Below are positions 35,001 to 41,959 of a stretch of 64,000 nt of DNA, one piece after another. Position numbers and translations under genes: made by a program. Below the pieces are notes generated by a model, which was not told where the DNA came from, ran no database searches, and was given only the letters and a program-made list of their open reading frames with translations. How positions within the stretch are numbered: the stretch's first letter is position 1; each line of letters starts with the position of its first letter. This stretch comes from Kluyvera ascorbata_C (lineage in GTDB: Bacteria; Pseudomonadota; Gammaproteobacteria; Enterobacterales; Enterobacteriaceae): assembly GCF_044197065.1 (NCBI RefSeq), contig NZ_JBIQOI010000013.1, forward strand, positions 29,040 through 93,039, in the 5' to 3' direction.

Positions 35001-36161
35001 GTTGCCTGTTTTACCCACGCTCACGGTGGCAAATGGATCTATCCCTGCAAAGTTATAGGTTGTGCCATTTATTTCATAGCTGGCGGTTCCCACGGCGGTA
35101 TTCGCAACCGAGTTTGAGCCGAGTGCTACGCTGTTGTTAGCAACGGCGTTGGCATTGGTACCGAGGGCTAGCGAGTTAATGCCTGATGATTTTGAATCGG
35201 TTCCCAGCGCGACGGATTTTGCCGCAGAGCTTATTGCATTGTTCCCAAAAGCGATGGAGTCGGCGGATTGAGCCTGCGAACCATTCCCCAAAGCAAAGGC
35301 GTTATCCCCTTTTGTTTCTGCCGAGATACCGATGGCGGTGCTTCCACTGGCGTTAGCGCGAGCGTTGTAGCCGAGCGCGGTGCTTTGGTTGGCAGTTGCG
35401 CTGCTTGAAGTACCAATTGAAATGCTTTGTTCTGATGTCGCGCTACTGGCACTGCCAATCGCCACGCTTTGTTTGCCGGTGGCTTTAGTACCATTACCGA
35501 GCGCGACAGTTTGCCCGCCAGATGCCTGACTTTTATTACCAATCGCAATGTTATATTCAGTACCTGAGACGCCGATGTCCGAGACCACGCTGGCGTGAGC
35601 GGCGTTACCAATGGCGATATCACCAACGTTATCGGCTTCGGAACCTGTACCCAGCGCTAACGCATTTGTTCCGACCGCAAGAGAGGCCGCGCCGATAGCC
35701 GTTGCGCCCTGGCCGCGTGATGTGGCGTAACTGCCGATGGCAATTCCGGCATCAGCGGTGTCGGTAGCACCAGTCAGCGCTGCCACGGTCGCGTGATCGC
35801 CCATTGCAATACCGCCGGAGATCGCTGAGGCCGATTCTCCGATTGCGACGTTGGATAAGGGTTTGTCATCGATACTGGTATTTCCGGTACTGATCGTCCC
35901 TGTTTGAATCACGCCCGTCATACCGGTGTAAGCGTTAGTGCCGATGGCAACTGAATCATCATCACCATTATTAGTACTCGAGCCGTCAATATAATAAGCA
36001 TTAGCATTCTGTAGCGGCATTATCGCTAATGCGCCAATTAAGCCTGCAGCTGCTACACTACGACGACTCGTTTTTCCTTTCCCTTTTGCTTTCGCGAATT
36101 CACTTACGGCAACCCAGATCCGTAGTGACGGATTCCAGACTAATCGATAGATTTTATTCAT
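32076..36161 (-). CDS. YadA-type trimeric autotransporter adhesin
   Basis: A 1361-residue type Vc secreted adhesin. The ATG at 36161 follows GGGAG at five bases and begins MNKIYRLVWNPSLRIWVAVS, the extended signal peptide (ESPR) of this family; cleavage is likely after ANA at residue 55. Residues about 60-350 are YadA-like head repeats (SVAIG, NSLALG, STAIG). Necks and stalks follow in units with a 224-228 residue period; VKYD motifs begin at residues 427, 651, 875 and 1103. Each unit contains ITNVA..G.....DAVN.SQL necks and further head repeats. A last head/neck runs to about 1260, then a coiled coil and the YadA anchor barrel (about 1285-1361), ending GIGYQW. It should trimerise in the outer membrane and mediate adhesion or autoaggregation; the ligand is unknown. 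It differs from SadA/UpaG loci, whose partner is SadB. Confidence 0.95.
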   Translation of the reverse strand: MNKIYRLVWNPSLRIWVAVSEFAKAKGKGKTSRRSVAAAGLIGALAIMPLQNANAYYIDGSSTNNGDDDSVAIGTNAYTGMTGVIQTGTISTGNTSIDDKPLSNVAIGESASAISGGIAMGDHATVAALTGATDTADAGIAIGSYATSRGQGATAIGAASLAVGTNALALGTGSEADNVGDIAIGNAAHASVVSDIGVSGTEYNIAIGNKSQASGGQTVALGNGTKATGKQSVAIGSASSATSEQSISIGTSSSATANQSTALGYNARANASGSTAIGISAETKGDNAFALGNGSQAQSADSIAFGNNAISSAAKSVALGTDSKSSGINSLALGTNANAVANNSVALGSNSVANTAVGTASYEINGTTYNFAGIDPFATVSVGKTGNERTITNVGAGRISATSTDAINGSQLYATDEAIDALADQAVKYDTNTDGSINYNSVTLGGDTYNSATQSGGTTITNVARGVDDSDAVNMSQLNETNADVDDINTVITDIAGDTSATYTDANGTGIRYVRTNEEGLTEADSYATGQGSTAVGYNATSAGVNSLALGNGAQANNDGDIALGADSTTEAAVGTSSVTINGTEYAFAGTSPTSTVSIGSAGNERTITNVAAGQLSETSTDAVNGSQLNATNQALEDISVDVSGLDDIAVKYDTNTDGSINYNSVTLGGDTYNSATQSGGTTITNVARGVDDSDAVNMSQLNETNADVTDINTVITDIAGDTSATYTDANGTGIRYVRTNEEGLTEADSYATGQGSTAVGYNATSAGVNSLALGNGAQANNDGDIALGADSTTEAAVGTSGVTIRGTDYTFAGTSPTSTVSVGSAGNERTITNVAAGQLSETSTDAINGSQLYATNQALENLDLSIGTLDGAAVKYDTNADGSVNYNSITLGGDEYDSDTKTGGTTITNVAWGVNDSDAVNVQQLNAATSSIYNSGSKYFHANSEKADSAANGTDSVAVGPNAQANGESSIAMGNDAVATGTSSTAIGQDALSVGNDSVAMGTGAVASNDGDVALGAGSTTGEAVATTGTTIRGQDYTFAGTTPTSTVSVGSEGNERTITNVAAGQISATSTDAINGSQLYATNQALENLTINIDTLDNTGVKYDVNEDGSINYGKITVGGETYDESTHTGGTIISNVADGVNASDAVNKSQLDTVNQSVTNIAEGTDGMFQVNNTSNLSKPSVTGNDAVAGGAGSVASATNSTAIGTSATASHENSVALGANSVTDRENSVSVGYSGGERQITNVAAGTADTDAVNVSQLKQTYQYTNNKFNDLKNMIDDQDDKLSAGIAGAMAMASLPQPYSAGASMFSMGAGGYGGESALAFGVSTVSDNGKWVTKMSGTTNSQGDIGAAVGIGYQW
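32856..34883. repeat. In-frame repeat array in the adhesin gene (672, 672 and 684 bp)
   Basis: Three consecutive units: 34212-34883 (residues 427-650), 33540-34211 (651-874) and 32856-33539 (875-1102). The first two are the same length, nearly identical in DNA, and differ at fewer than 20 residues by eye. The third is diverged and four residues longer. All lengths are multiples of three, so unequal recombination would change fibre length without breaking the frame. Confidence 0.85.
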
Positions 36162-36215
36162 GAGTTCTCCCGCCATTCCCTGCGAAATAGCAATATTTAT
36201 TTTTAATGATTAGGC

Positions 36216-36935
36216 TTATTTCAGCGCCAAGAGTTCCTGGATAATTAAGGGTTGCTCAAGAGACGTTTTATTTAGCCTGGTTCGGTTTTTATTAAATAAC
36301 GCTGCTGCCTCCTGGGGCGCATGTTTCACGTATTGAAGGTATCCACCGGCAAAAAACAAACCTTCCGTAAATGCATCTTTCTTGATTGTATCCAGGGTGT
36401 TCCAGTTATCTATTGCTGTCAGCAATGCTTCTGGCGATCCTTCACCCATATAAAGCTTGGCAATATCTTGTTCCCATGGATATTGCCATGTATATGACTG
36501 CACACGTCGTTGGAGTTCTTTTTGTAATGATATTGGCGTATCTGACCACTGCCGGGCAGTTAGCCATAATAACCATAACTGGGCATAGTCTTTATCACGC
36601 TGTCTACCGTTAATTGATATATCTGTAAACGTATTTTGTGCGTCGGAAAGACGGCCCATAGCCACTAAGTTTATTGCAGAAGGTACCGCTGCGATGTCAG
36701 ATATTTCACGGTCCTTGATGCTGTCGTAAATCACTCGGGCCTGTTGAGGTCTGCCTGCGAGATCCGCGCTAATAGCGCGTTGTAACAGGATTTTAGATGA
36801 CAGTTCCTGGATGGGAGATGCGGTGGCAGAGTGAGTTAATGCAATCAGTAAATAGATCCCGGTTAATGCAATAATTAACGGTAATGTTATGTTTTTAATA
36901 AATGCATCCTGCATGCAAGTATATGTTTTGCTCAT
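36216..36935 (-). CDS. Membrane-anchored or exported helical-repeat protein upstream of the adhesin
   Basis: A 239-residue protein I cannot assign to a named family. One hydrophobic segment at residues about 15-36 (ITLPLIIALTGIYLLIALT) is followed by SATASP, compatible with signal-peptide cleavage or an N-terminal anchor. The rest is helical and TPR-like (LLQRAISADLAGRPQQARVIYDSI, INLVAMGRLSDAQNTF), with aromatic-rich QLWLLWLTARQW and SYTWQYPWEQDIAKLYMGEG. It ends 54 bases before the adhesin start and is probably co-transcribed with it. The base composition is clearly more AT-rich than the backbone genes. The Shine-Dalgarno is weak (GGGA, long spacing). A periplasmic scaffold or chaperone for the adhesin is one possibility, inferred from position only. 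Confidence 0.75.
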   Translation of the reverse strand: MSKTYTCMQDAFIKNITLPLIIALTGIYLLIALTHSATASPIQELSSKILLQRAISADLAGRPQQARVIYDSIKDREISDIAAVPSAINLVAMGRLSDAQNTFTDISINGRQRDKDYAQLWLLWLTARQWSDTPISLQKELQRRVQSYTWQYPWEQDIAKLYMGEGSPEALLTAIDNWNTLDTIKKDAFTEGLFFAGGYLQYVKHAPQEAAALFNKNRTRLNKTSLEQPLIIQELLALK

Positions 36936-37012
36936 AATAATAAACGTCCCATTTTATTATTTTTATGGAAAAACAATTGATTTAATTGTGAATCATTAGG
37001 TATACGTATGTG

Positions 37013-37438
37013 TTATTTTTTTGAATCACTGATGTTTATGAAATCGTGACTTTCATCTTTCTTATAATATAACGGAACGATGTTTTTGCATCTAATTATG
37101 TATCCTTTTTTTTTCACATGCTGGATGAGATCCTCGGGCATGTTCAGATGCTTAAATTTTTTCCGCATATTAGTTAACACTTGCCATAAGCGCGTGTTTG
37201 ATGAGCTAAGATTATTTTCGTCCCAAACGCTTTTTAAAACCTCATCTCTTGCTACAAAATTGTTACGTGCATGGATCAGTAAATACAAAAAAAAACGCAT
37301 CATTGTGTCATTAAGATATAAAACGCTGAATGTTATGTTGCTGTCTTTTCCACCGGCCATGATTCTATAAATACATTTGTTTTTGATATCAATGTGAAAT
37401 TCATTTTCTATCAGAAAACCATATAGGTGGTAATCCAT
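37013..37438 (-). CDS. Stand-alone CadC/ToxR-like winged-helix regulator
   Basis: A 141-residue protein with an OmpR/PhoB-type winged-helix domain at about residues 45-120: FFLYLLIHARNNFVARDEVL, then VWDENNLSSSNTRLWQVLTN with the recognition helix, then the wing HVKKKGYIIRC. The N-terminal 40 residues resemble the short strand-rich start of CadC/ToxR-type regulators. There is no receiver domain and no membrane segment, so any signal must come from another route. The start at 37438 has GGATG at six bases. The gene is AT-rich and lies upstream of the exported protein and adhesin genes on the same strand, which makes it the likely local regulator. Confidence 0.82.
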   Translation of the reverse strand: MDYHLYGFLIENEFHIDIKNKCIYRIMAGGKDSNITFSVLYLNDTMMRFFLYLLIHARNNFVARDEVLKSVWDENNLSSSNTRLWQVLTNMRKKFKHLNMPEDLIQHVKKKGYIIRCKNIVPLYYKKDESHDFINISDSKK

Positions 37439-38060
37439 TTATAACATCCATATAAATAATCATTAAGTGCGCAAATATATATATCATCAAAAATTATAAA
37501 GACATTAATATCAAAAACAATACTGATAAGAACATTGCGTTTAGCCTTTTCATCCGCAAAGGAAAGGACATATTTATGATGATTTTTCTGTATATTTCTT
37601 TTTTTATAGAATAATTTCCTAATTGTTGGGGTGTTTTTATATTTTTATTTCAGCCTATGTTAGATGTAATACATTAGCGTAAAATGCTAAATAGGTCGTT
37701 ATTGTTAGTGATAAATTCCACTTAACCCTTCGGCGATCTCAGTACTCAGTGACGAACTGGACGTGATTCCATGAGGGGGCGTTTGTATGTATTACAGTGA
37801 TGAGTGACGCTTTAGATTACCGCTGGGTTTGTATTTCTCCGGTGAAGTGTGGACAATCACTGAGGTAGGGGCAGGTAGGGCGGATGTCGTTGAGAGGGTG
37901 CGTCTTCTGGCGTCTGCATTCGTCTTTATCATCCGACGGGCTATCTGCTATATACTTGAACATGCTTGCTTTATGAGGGCTTCCGCTTAGCTCGCCCGAT
38001 AAAGGCGTGCGTTGGTCGTCCCGGAAACAATTATGCCCAGCTATGTAGGATGACATTGCT
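37439..38060. other. AT-rich gap between the regulator gene and pldB
   Basis: 622 bases without a confident gene. The left part (37439-37700) is very AT-rich, with many T and A runs, as expected of laterally acquired, H-NS-bound DNA, and should hold the promoter of the adhesin locus. The right part (about 37740-38060) returns to a mixed composition and should hold the pldB promoter. A minus-strand ORF of 48 codons at 37817-37963 (MFKYIADSPSDDKDECRRQK...) has no good Shine-Dalgarno and is not called as a gene. Confidence 0.6.
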
Positions 38061-39056
38061 ATGTCGCAACACAATAAGAAGGAATGGGATTCGCGAGAAA
38101 GCACTTTTTCTGCCTTTACGCTCGGGCCGCTGATCGATTTCTGGCAACTGCGTGAGGAAGGAAAGATTGTGGGCGCGGACGGCCTCTTGTTGTGCTTTGT
38201 TCGTTTTAGCGCGCCGGGTAATCGTTGCGTTGTGGTCGTGAGTCCGGGTCGCGGTGAAAGCTATGTAAAGTACGCCGAAGTGGCTTATGATCTGTTCCGC
38301 AGTGGTTTTGATGTGTTAATCCTTGACCATCGCGGTCAGGGGCGTTCGGACCGTATGCTCTCCGATGATCAGCGCGGCCATGTGGTGCAGTTTAGCGATT
38401 ATGTTGATGATTTTGCCATCTTCTGGCAGCAAGAGGTGTTGGCTGGGCCGTGGGAACATCGCTTTATCCTTGCCCATTCTATGGGGGGAGCGATTGCAAC
38501 GCAGTTCCTACAACGCTATCCCGATGGCTGCGACGCGATCGCGCTTTGTGCGCCGATGTTCGGTATTATTATGCGCCTGCCGGAATGGGTGGTTAGGCCG
38601 CTTCTCGATTGGGCTGAGGGCCATCAGCGTCTTCGGGAAGGGTATGCAATGGGGACGGGGAGATGGCATGCATTGCCGTTTAGCCTTAATGTCCTGACCC
38701 ATAGCCGTGAGCGTTACCGTCGTAATGTTCGTTTTTTTGCTGATGAACCCCGCTTGCGCGTTGGTGGGCCGACCTATCACTGGGTAAGAGAGGGCATTCT
38801 GGCCGGAGAGCAAATTCTTGCGAGCGCCGTGAAAGATGCTTTCCCAACTCTGGTGGTTCAGGCGGAGGAAGAACGCGTCGTTGATAATCGCATGCACGAT
38901 CGTTATTGCGAAATTCGCGCCGAAGCGGGCCATCCTTGTGATGGCGGTAAGCCGCTTGTCATACAGGGCGCCTATCATGAGATCCTTTTTGAAAAGGACG
39001 CTATGCGCTCAGTCGCACTCACTGCCATCGTCGATTTTTTCCATCGACATCGTTAA
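38061..39056 (+). CDS. pldB: Lysophospholipase L2
   Basis: PldB is an alpha/beta-hydrolase associated with the inner membrane that removes the acyl chain from lysophospholipids. It has 331 residues, slightly shorter at the C-terminus than the 340 of E. coli. The nucleophile elbow AHSMGGA lies near residue 140. VDYVDDFAIFWQQEV and GAYHEILFEKDAMRSVAL, with the catalytic His, are conserved. The N-terminal 60 residues differ more from E. coli than the rest. It is the first gene of pldB-yigL; in enteric bacteria this mRNA is stabilised by the small RNA SgrS within the pldB coding region. Confidence 0.93.
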   Translation: MSQHNKKEWDSRESTFSAFTLGPLIDFWQLREEGKIVGADGLLLCFVRFSAPGNRCVVVVSPGRGESYVKYAEVAYDLFRSGFDVLILDHRGQGRSDRMLSDDQRGHVVQFSDYVDDFAIFWQQEVLAGPWEHRFILAHSMGGAIATQFLQRYPDGCDAIALCAPMFGIIMRLPEWVVRPLLDWAEGHQRLREGYAMGTGRWHALPFSLNVLTHSRERYRRNVRFFADEPRLRVGGPTYHWVREGILAGEQILASAVKDAFPTLVVQAEEERVVDNRMHDRYCEIRAEAGHPCDGGKPLVIQGAYHEILFEKDAMRSVALTAIVDFFHRHR

Positions 39057-39097
39057 TTCGGCGCCAGCGCCGCACTGTTTAGAGGTTAAATTCGAAT

Positions 39098-39898
39098 ATG
39101 TACCAGGTTGTTGCATCTGACTTAGATGGCACCTTACTCTCCCCTGATCACCACTTAACGCCTTATGCGAAAGAAACGCTGAAGCTGCTCACCGAGCGTG
39201 GCCTGAACTTCGTTTTCGCCACTGGCCGTCACTACATCGATGTGGGGCAGATTCGCGATAATCTGGGGATCAAATCCTACATGATCACCTCCAACGGCGC
39301 GCGCGTACACGATGCCGACGGAAAGCAGGTCTTCGCCCATAACCTCGATCGCGATATTGCCGCCGATCTCTTCGGGATCGTGAATGCGAATCCGGATATC
39401 GTCACCAACGTTTATCGTGAAGACGAATGGTTTATGAACCGCCATCGCCCGGAAGAGATGCGTTTCTTCAAAGAAGCGGTCTTCAACTACACCCTGTATG
39501 AGCCGGGTATGCTGGAGCCGGAAGGGGTCAGCAAGGTGTTCTTCACCTGCAACGACCACGAAACGCTGTTGCCGCTTGAGCAGGCAATTAACGCGCGCTG
39601 GGGCGATCGCGTCAACGTCAGCTTCTCCACGCTCACCTGTCTGGAAGTGATGGCGGGCGGCGTGTCGAAAGGGCATGCGCTGGAAGCGGTGGCGAAAGCG
39701 ATGGGCTATACCCTGAAAGACTGCATCGCGTTTGGCGATGGGATGAACGACGCTGAAATGCTGTCGATGGCGGGGAAAGGCTGCATTATGGAGGGTGCGC
39801 ACCAGCGCCTTAAAGACCTGCATCCGGAGCTTGAAGTGATCGGCTCGAACGCCGATGACGCCGTTCCGCACTTCCTGCGCGACATGTATCTGCGTTAA
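39098..39898 (+). CDS. yigL: HAD-family Cof-type phosphatase YigL
   Basis: YigL dephosphorylates sugar phosphates and pyridoxal phosphate. In sugar-phosphate stress SgrS raises its synthesis so that trapped glucose-6-phosphate can be released. It has 266 residues. Motif I is ASDLDGTLLSP (Asp9 nucleophile), motif II FATGRHY, Lys near residue 190 (GVSKGHALE), and motif IV FGDGMNDAEMLSMAG (about 211-225). A C2B cap domain lies between motifs II and III. It is 41 bases downstream of pldB. Confidence 0.95.
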   Translation: MYQVVASDLDGTLLSPDHHLTPYAKETLKLLTERGLNFVFATGRHYIDVGQIRDNLGIKSYMITSNGARVHDADGKQVFAHNLDRDIAADLFGIVNANPDIVTNVYREDEWFMNRHRPEEMRFFKEAVFNYTLYEPGMLEPEGVSKVFFTCNDHETLLPLEQAINARWGDRVNVSFSTLTCLEVMAGGVSKGHALEAVAKAMGYTLKDCIAFGDGMNDAEMLSMAGKGCIMEGAHQRLKDLHPELEVIGSNADDAVPHFLRDMYLR

Positions 39899-39983
39899 TT
39901 ATCAACAACTGGCTATTTAGTGGTCAGTTGTCAACCGGTAACTCCGCTACAATGAATGCTCATCTTCCTATGAGACATTCATT

Positions 39984-40883
39984 GTGGCGCTCCTGATTAT
40001 TACCACGATTCTGTGGGCTTTCTCTTTTAGCTTCTACGGCGAGTACCTTGCCGGACACGTCGACAGCTACTTTGCGGTGCTGGTTCGCGTCGGCTTGGCG
40101 GCGCTGGTCTTCCTGCCGTTCCTGCGTACCCGCTGGCACAGCCTGAAAACCGTTGGTTTGTACATGCTGGTGGGCGCAATGCAGCTTGGCATCATGTACA
40201 TGCTGAGCTTCCACGCTTATCTCTACCTCACCGTGTCTGAACTGCTGCTGTTTACCGTCCTCACACCGCTTTACATCACGCTGATTTATGACCTGATGAG
40301 CGGCCGTCGCCTACGCTGGAGCTACGCGTTTAGCGCACTGCTGGCGGTGATCGGCGCGGGGATTATTCGCTATGACCATATCACTAACCACTTCTGGACG
40401 GGGCTAATCCTGGTGCAGCTTTCCAATATCGTCTTTGCGATTGGCATGGTGGGCTACAAGCGACTGATGGAAACCCGGCCAATGCCGCAGCATAACGCCT
40501 TTGCCTGGTTCTACCTTGGGGCGTTTCTGGTGGCGGCGGTGGCCTGGATGCTGCTCGGCAACGCGCAGAAAATGCCGCAGACTCTGCCGCAGTGGGGGAT
40601 TCTGGTGTTCCTTGGGGTGGTGGCTTCGGGGATTGGCTACTTTATGTGGAACTACGGCGCCACGCAGGTGGATGCGGGCACCTTAGGGATTATGAACAAC
40701 ATGCATGTCCCGGCGGGGCTGCTGGTGAATCTGGCTATCTGGCATCAACAGCCTCACTGGCCGAGCTTCCTCACAGGGGCTGCGGTGATATTGGCCTCAC
40801 TGTGGGTGCATCGCCATTGGGTCGCTCCGCGTTCTTCACAAACGGCAGATGATCGCAAGCGTGATTCCGCGCTGAGCGAATAA
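39984..40883 (+). CDS. yigM: EamA-family biotin transporter YigM (BioP)
   Basis: A ten-segment inner-membrane protein of the drug/metabolite transporter superfamily. E. coli YigM is a high-affinity biotin uptake carrier. The GTG at 39984 gives 299 residues. The E. coli protein has a slightly different N-terminus, so the exact start is uncertain, but SFYGEYLAGHVDSYFAVL onwards aligns well. The last 113 bases overlap the 3' end of metR on the opposite strand; both C-termini match their E. coli homologues, so the overlap is real. Confidence 0.92.
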   Translation: MALLIITTILWAFSFSFYGEYLAGHVDSYFAVLVRVGLAALVFLPFLRTRWHSLKTVGLYMLVGAMQLGIMYMLSFHAYLYLTVSELLLFTVLTPLYITLIYDLMSGRRLRWSYAFSALLAVIGAGIIRYDHITNHFWTGLILVQLSNIVFAIGMVGYKRLMETRPMPQHNAFAWFYLGAFLVAAVAWMLLGNAQKMPQTLPQWGILVFLGVVASGIGYFMWNYGATQVDAGTLGIMNNMHVPAGLLVNLAIWHQQPHWPSFLTGAAVILASLWVHRHWVAPRSSQTADDRKRDSALSE

Positions 40884-41724
40884 ACGCATCCATTACCGGC
40901 TGGCGCTGCTCGCCATCGCGCGCGGCGGCGTACAGCCGGCTCCACAGCCCTTCGCCCAGGGTCTTGGTTACAATCAGACCCTGGCGCTCAAAGCTCTCCA
41001 CCACCCAGTGCGGCAGGGCGGCAATACCCATCCGCGCGGCAACCATCTGCACCAACAGCAACGTGTTATCCACGCTTTTCAGCTGCGGACTTATGCCAGC
41101 GGGCTGCAGAAAGTGGCGCCAGATATCCAGGCGCTGGCGCTGTACCGGGTAAATCAGCAGCGTTTCTGATGCCAAATCTTCCGGCGTAATGCGCGCTTTG
41201 GTCGCCAGCGGGTGGTCCGGCGACAGGACCAGTCGTACTTCAAAGTCAAACATTGGCGAATAATGCAGGCCGCTGCGCGGCAGGATGTCAGAGGTGAGCA
41301 CGACATCCAGCTCGCCCTGCTGAAGGGCAGGCTGCGGGTCGAAGGTCACGCCGGACTTAAAGTCCATTTCAACCTGCGGCCACTGCTTGCGGAAATTCTC
41401 CAGCGCAGGGGTCAGCCACTGAATACAGCTATGACATTCGATGGCGATGCGCAGGGTCGTCTGCTGCGGCTCGTGGCACGCCTGCAGCGCTTGGGCTATC
41501 TGCGGTAGCACCTGGTTTGCCAGCTGCAGCAGGATTTCACCCTGCGGGGTAAAGCGCAGCGGCTGGCTTTTACGTACGAACAGCCGGAAGCCAAGGCGTT
41601 GCTCCAGATCGCTGAACTGGTGAGACAGGGCGGATTGGGTCTGATGCAGCGTCGCCGCGGCGGCTGCCAGAGAACCACTGTTCCGCAACGCCTGGAGCGT
41701 TTTCAGATGTTTAATTTCGATCAT
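40771..41724 (-). CDS. metR: LysR-type transcriptional regulator of methionine synthesis
   Basis: MetR activates metE and metH with homocysteine as co-regulator and represses itself. It has 317 residues. The N-terminal helix-turn-helix (IKHLKTLQALRNSGSLAAAA, then TLHQTQSALSHQFSDLEQRL) and the C-terminal substrate-binding domain are both intact. It diverges from metE; a perfect MetR site overlaps its start codon. Its 3' end overlaps the 3' end of yigM by 113 bases on the other strand. Confidence 0.96.
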   Translation of the reverse strand: MIEIKHLKTLQALRNSGSLAAAAATLHQTQSALSHQFSDLEQRLGFRLFVRKSQPLRFTPQGEILLQLANQVLPQIAQALQACHEPQQTTLRIAIECHSCIQWLTPALENFRKQWPQVEMDFKSGVTFDPQPALQQGELDVVLTSDILPRSGLHYSPMFDFEVRLVLSPDHPLATKARITPEDLASETLLIYPVQRQRLDIWRHFLQPAGISPQLKSVDNTLLLVQMVAARMGIAALPHWVVESFERQGLIVTKTLGEGLWSRLYAAARDGEQRQPVMDAFIRSARNHACDHLPFVKNAERPNGDAPTVRPISPQPL

Positions 41725-41736
41725 GAAAGTCCTTCA
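41724..41736. promoter_or_regulatory. MetR-binding site
   Basis: TGAAAGTCCTTCA matches the consensus TGAA-N5-TTCA perfectly. It overlaps the metR start codon in the divergent metR-metE control region. Confidence 0.7.
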
Positions 41737-41795
41737 CTTCGGCATGAACAATTTGCGCTTGAGGATTATACAGTACATTCACATTATGGATGTGT

Positions 41796-41811
41796 AAACA
41801 TCTGGACGGCT
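41796..41811. promoter_or_regulatory. Tandem MetJ boxes
   Basis: AAACATCT and GGACGGCT are adjacent 8-base units, each matching AGACGTCT at six of eight positions. This is the usual minimal operator of two tandem met boxes for the S-adenosylmethionine-dependent repressor MetJ. Confidence 0.6.
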
Positions 41812-41959
41812 AAAATCCTTCGTCTTTTAAATTTATGGTGCGTTGGCTGCGTTTATTCACCCCAGTCACTTACTTAAGTAAGCTCCCGGGGATTCATAAA
41901 CTTGCTGCCTTCCCTAAATTGAAAATCCAAAGGATTTCAACAATTAAGAGAGGCATATG

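Noticed and set aside
30065..38060. Insertion sequence or integrase remnants at the adhesin locus
   Set aside because: No transposase-like ORF, terminal inverted repeat or target duplication was found at either edge.
37817..38104. 95-codon minus-strand ORF overlapping the pldB start
   Set aside because: The long form runs into the pldB coding region and has no ribosome site. Only the internal 48-codon form is kept as a weak finding.
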